NCBI GenBank assembly: GCA_027442615.1
Contig: DAIBBI010000060.1
Coordinates: forward strand, 1 to 8,707
DNA: 8,707 nt
Source of the DNA: JAJZRV01 sp027442615
GTDB taxonomy: Bacteria; Pseudomonadota; Gammaproteobacteria; Burkholderiales; Ferrovaceae
Reading direction: 5' to 3'
The notes beneath the pieces are model-generated. The model was not told the DNA's origin. It did no database searches and saw nothing but the letters and a program-made list of their open reading frames with translations. Numbering within the stretch: position 1 is the first letter of the stretch; the number at the start of each line of letters is the position of its first letter. Shown here piece after piece: positions 6,701 through 8,707 of this stretch. Made by a program: the position numbers and the translations under genes.

Positions 6701-7213
6701 TTATTCCATCAAATAGCCCACATAGTAAATGCCGATGATTTCACCTTTTGCGGTCTTGATGGGTTCATAGCCGGTGTCGTACATTTTGCCCAGAATGTCG
6801 ACGATGCCATAAAACGGATTACCTTGACGCAGGGCCGCCATCGCCGGCCCCGAAGGATCAAGCTGTGTGCCCACGGCGCGATTGCCCTCCTTCATCACGT
6901 TGGTGCTGATGCGAACGAAACTGCTTCCTTTTTTCACAAAAAAGGTGGCTGTGCCACCAAATTTTGCCTTCAGGGAGTCCACCAGCTCAAAGTTGTTGTT
7001 CATTTTGGTCGAGCCAAAAAACAGGTTGTCCCCTTCCACTTTGGGAGCGCCAAGTTTTGCAGCCTCGGCTTTCATGGCCGCCATTGCAGTTTTGACCTTT
7101 GCCGCGTACTCGGTGTCCGCCCGGGCAACAAGGGGCGTTCCACCTGCCATCAGCCCAAAAACGAACAGCATTGCCATTGAGAGAACACCGTGTTTTAACG
7201 AAATTGCTGGCAT
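6701..7213 (-). CDS. Secreted stand-alone Cache-domain protein, 170 aa
   Basis: A signal peptide is clear: K7-H8, a hydrophobic core at about 10-25, and an AxA cleavage site (VARA, cut after A32), leaving about 138 residues in the periplasm. The mature part resembles the single Cache/sCache_2-type sensor module found in the periplasmic region of many chemoreceptors: TFFVKKGSSFVRISTNV, GNRAVGTQLDPSGPAMAAL, then GNPFYGIVDILGKMYDTGY and EPIKTAKGEIIGIYYVGY. In receptors this module is followed by a membrane helix; here the protein stops two residues later (ME), so it is soluble. The start at 7213 is supported by AGAGGA (7221-7226 on the + strand as TCCTCT), seven bases upstream. It is followed by the MCP gene and preceded by a sigma-28-like promoter, so it probably binds a small ligand and signals through that receptor. 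The domain and location are well supported; the partnership is inferred and the ligand is unknown. Confidence 0.85.
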   Translation of the reverse strand: MPAISLKHGVLSMAMLFVFGLMAGGTPLVARADTEYAAKVKTAMAAMKAEAAKLGAPKVEGDNLFFGSTKMNNNFELVDSLKAKFGGTATFFVKKGSSFVRISTNVMKEGNRAVGTQLDPSGPAMAALRQGNPFYGIVDILGKMYDTGYEPIKTAKGEIIGIYYVGYLME

Positions 7214-7238
7214 TTTCTTTTCCTCTCTAGAAAATACT

Positions 7239-7267
7239 CCGCATTACAAGGAGTTACATCAATGCGG
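7239..7267 (-). other. Inverted repeat in the leader of the Cache gene
   Basis: CCGCATT (7239-7245) and AATGCGG (7261-7267) are perfect complements around a 15-base loop. In the leftward transcript the stem would lie about 25 bases before the ATG and just upstream of its ribosome binding site, so it could modulate translation or be a protein site. It is short, and chance is possible. Confidence 0.35.
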
Positions 7268-7301
7268 GTGGATGGGGGCGGCTGTATGCCGGCATGCATT
7301 C

Positions 7302-7328
7302 ATTACGGCATAAGCATATCAATCTTTA
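7302..7328 (-). promoter_or_regulatory. Candidate sigma-28 (FliA) flagellar/chemotaxis promoter
   Basis: On the - strand TAAA (7325-7328) is followed by exactly 15 bases and then GCCGTAAT (7302-7309). The FliA consensus is TAAA-N15-GCCGATAA, so the -35, the spacing and the GCCG core match, while three of the last four bases differ. The start site would be near 7294-7296, about 80 bases before the Cache-protein ATG. Its position ahead of a chemoreceptor unit is the expected context for this sigma factor. Confidence 0.6.
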
Positions 7329-7357
7329 GGGTAGTGGCGACGATCTTGGGCCGTCAT

Positions 7358-7394
7358 GATGGGGACAGACCTCAAAATGAGGTCTGTCCCCATC
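7358..7394. repeat. Perfect 37-bp hairpin, REP-like dispersed element
   Basis: GATGGGGACAGACCTCA (7358-7374) and its exact reverse complement (7378-7394) surround a 3-base AAA loop: a 17-3-17 palindrome with no mismatch. It lies 12 bases beyond the stop of the LuxR-type gene. There is no U-tract on either side, so it is not a standard intrinsic terminator. Its right arm shares TGAGGTCTGTCCCC with 3078-3091, which suggests a dispersed small-repeat family, possibly of the kind mobilised by RAYT transposases; none is encoded here. Confidence 0.75.
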
Positions 7395-7406
7395 TCCCTT
7401 ACTTGC

Positions 7407-8537
7407 CTAAACGGGTGCTGCCAGGCTCCTGCCATTGACCGTGGGCAGCAGGGCCAGCAATTTGATGAGTTCTGCCTGACGCCGGGTGTGCGTTTTATCC
7501 AGCACGGACCTGATTTGCGTGCGCACGGTGGCGATGGAGATCTCTGCTTCCAGGGCATATTCCGCCGGAGTGACCCCGTCGAAGAGCCGCAGGGTCAAAC
7601 GGGTTTCAGCGGGGGTCAGTTTGTAGAGGCTTGCCAGCAGATCGGTCATGAGGACGGGATGATGGTCCGGGTTGGCAATCTGGATGAGCGCCGATGCCCT
7701 TTGATGCATGTGGACTGGCGAGGTGGCAGAGGTCAGGGGCGATATGATGAGATTGTAGGATGGCCGCTTGCTTGGGCGGGGAATGGAGAGCGCCCCGATC
7801 TTGCCCTCGGTCACTGCGGCACGGATCTGGGTGGTCAGCGCCCTATCGTTGAGCAGGGAATGCAACTTATGGTTTCTGGTGACCAATCCATCCGCCATCC
7901 TGAAAAATGACCCTGCGACGCGATTGGCAAAATAAATGCGGTTCTCGCAGTCCGTCACGACGACGGCGTGGGATATTTGATCCAGGATGCCAAATCCGGA
8001 ATGTACCTTCTGGGTGTGGGGCAGGGTCTTGAGCATGAGATGCGCGGCCAGGCGCAGATGTTCAGACATGCCCTGCAGCGCTGCGGCTTCCAATGGGCCA
8101 AAGGCGGGCTGTGCCGTGCCCCGCTGAAATCCGATGATCACCTCCAGACCGTCGAGTTCCGCCAGGCGATTGGCGGCAGTCCAGCATCGTCCATAGCGCA
8201 GGAGCAAATCCGCAGCCAGCTTGTTGGAGGGGACGGCCCCTTCATGGAAATAAAACTGATCGAATACCCACTGACTCGTCGGACTATCGCGCAACTGGTG
8301 CAGGTTGGCATCTAGTTGGTGATAGTAGGTGGTGCATTGCTGGCGGTCGCTTTTCTTGGGCAATCGTCCCACGACTGAAAATATGGGGCAGCGTTTGATC
8401 TGATCCACAATCAGCAGATAGCCCCCCGTTGCATTGATGAGATCGGCAACCTGGACGAGCACGCGCTCCCAGGCGCCGTGATTCACGGAAGCCTCATATA
8501 TTTCCCTGATAATGGCGTCGACTTTGCTGAGTGCCAT
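7407..8537 (-). CDS. LuxR-type transcriptional regulator with PAS-like domain, 376 aa
   Basis: A cytoplasmic DNA-binding regulator. Residues about 1-165 form an N-terminal region that I cannot assign to a named domain; it starts with a helical ALSKVDAIIREIYEASVNHG seen in similar proteobacterial regulators. A PAS-like stretch follows at about 180-270 (GFGILDQISHAVVVTDCENR, then IYFANRVAGSFF). The C-terminal LuxR/GerE helix-turn-helix is at about 306-362: LTPAETRLTLRLFDG, then TPAEYALEAEISIATVRTQI as the HTH, then RSVLDKTHTRRQAELIKLL. There is no receiver-domain signature. An in-frame ATG at 8603 would give 398 aa, but it lies directly against a strong terminator hairpin with no room for a promoter or ribosome binding site, so I prefer the ATG at 8537, although it also lacks a clear Shine-Dalgarno. 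The targets are unknown; the next genes leftward encode the Cache/MCP pair, but these have their own candidate promoter. Confidence 0.85.
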   Translation of the reverse strand: MALSKVDAIIREIYEASVNHGAWERVLVQVADLINATGGYLLIVDQIKRCPIFSVVGRLPKKSDRQQCTTYYHQLDANLHQLRDSPTSQWVFDQFYFHEGAVPSNKLAADLLLRYGRCWTAANRLAELDGLEVIIGFQRGTAQPAFGPLEAAALQGMSEHLRLAAHLMLKTLPHTQKVHSGFGILDQISHAVVVTDCENRIYFANRVAGSFFRMADGLVTRNHKLHSLLNDRALTTQIRAAVTEGKIGALSIPRPSKRPSYNLIISPLTSATSPVHMHQRASALIQIANPDHHPVLMTDLLASLYKLTPAETRLTLRLFDGVTPAEYALEAEISIATVRTQIRSVLDKTHTRRQAELIKLLALLPTVNGRSLAAPV

Positions 8538-8603
8538 ATTTTGAATCAGTCTAAATTCATCGCTTGACTGCCCGAATTCACCAAACTTTCCATGATGCAG
8601 CAT

Positions 8604-8649
8604 AAAAATAAAAAAGCATCATCCACTTGGATGATGCTTTTTTATTTTT
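8604..8649. terminator. Strong bidirectional rho-independent terminator
   Basis: A perfect 21-4-21 inverted repeat: the core GCATCATCC / GGATGATGC (8616-8624 and 8629-8637) closes an ACTT loop, and the arms continue as an A-rich run on the left and the matching T-rich run on the right. Read in either direction it gives a GC-containing stem followed by a U-tract. It most likely ends the leftward gene that enters from the right edge, whose stop codon overlaps the hairpin. Confidence 0.9.
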
Positions 8650-8707
8650 AATTCAACAGACTAAAGTCAACATTGGGATTGCCGATGGATGAGACGTAAC
8701 AAATGGC
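8648..8707 (-). CDS. C-terminal end of an unidentified gene (partial, 19 residues visible)
   Basis: On the - strand an open frame enters at the right edge and stops with TAA at 8648-8650, exactly at the foot of the terminator hairpin. The visible residues end SSIGNPNVDFSLLN. Its placement directly before a strong terminator is what supports it as a real gene end; the sequence is too short to name a family. The rest lies outside the window. Confidence 0.45.
   Translation of the reverse strand, partial: AICYVSSIGNPNVDFSLLN

Noticed and set aside
7356..7910. 184-codon open frame on the + strand opposite the LuxR-type gene
   Set aside because: It starts inside the perfect hairpin repeat and runs antisense to a gene with a clear LuxR helix-turn-helix; the composition is not protein-like.
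8542..8555. TTTAGAC half-site upstream of the LuxR-type gene as a second copy of the rubrerythrin operator
   Set aside because: Only one half (GTCTAAA at 8549-8555 on the + strand) is present, with no matching second arm at the 3-base spacing. A 7-base match is expected by chance at this scale.
8659..8668. GACTAAAGTC as an operator near the right edge
   Set aside because: A 4-2-4 match inside what appears to be the coding end of the incoming gene; too short to support.

Overview
The window looks like chromosomal DNA of a free-living, motile betaproteobacterium. This rests on the closeness of RppH and GlmS to their proteobacterial forms, the style of the chemoreceptor and LuxR-type regulator, and the moderately high GC. 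I cannot name a genus. Everything from 11 to 5002 is on the + strand; everything from 5014 to the right edge is on the - strand. No stretch over 300 bases lacks a gene, and I see no rRNA, tRNA, CRISPR array or transposase gene.

Left part (11-3061): rppH (mRNA 5'-end pyrophosphohydrolase) is followed by a compact three-gene redox unit: a short rubrerythrin without a rubredoxin domain, a two-cluster (Fe-S)/CCG-domain oxidoreductase of the GlpC/HdrD type, and a DUF3501 protein starting 3 bases after the Fe-S gene. A good promoter (TTGACA overlapping the rppH stop codon) is followed, at its expected start site, by a perfect 17-bp palindrome, TTTAGACAAAGTCTAAA, that looks like a Fur/PerR-type operator. 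The likely role is peroxide reduction by the diiron protein, with the Fe-S protein as electron donor. A hairpin between genes one and two may set their relative expression.

Middle (3062-5002): a short gap full of nested inverted repeats, then full-length glmS (glucosamine-6-phosphate synthase). A TATAAT box directly abuts one of the small palindromes. Part of the gap sequence (TGAGGTCTGTCCCC) recurs inside a perfect 37-bp hairpin at 7358-7394, so the two places probably carry the same family of small dispersed REP-like repeats.

Right part (5014-8707, - strand): reading leftward, the C-terminal end of an unknown gene, a strong bidirectional terminator, a PAS/LuxR-type regulator, the REP-like hairpin, a candidate sigma-28 (FliA) promoter (TAAA-N15-GCCG), a secreted stand-alone Cache-domain protein, and a methyl-accepting chemotaxis protein whose own periplasmic domain is helical rather than Cache. 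The last two look like a split chemoreceptor under flagellar control: a periplasmic sensor plus a membrane transducer. The MCP and glmS converge with only 11 bases between them.

The points most worth following up are the rubrerythrin/Fe-S/DUF3501 module with its palindromic operator, and the Cache-MCP pair with its sigma-28-like promoter.
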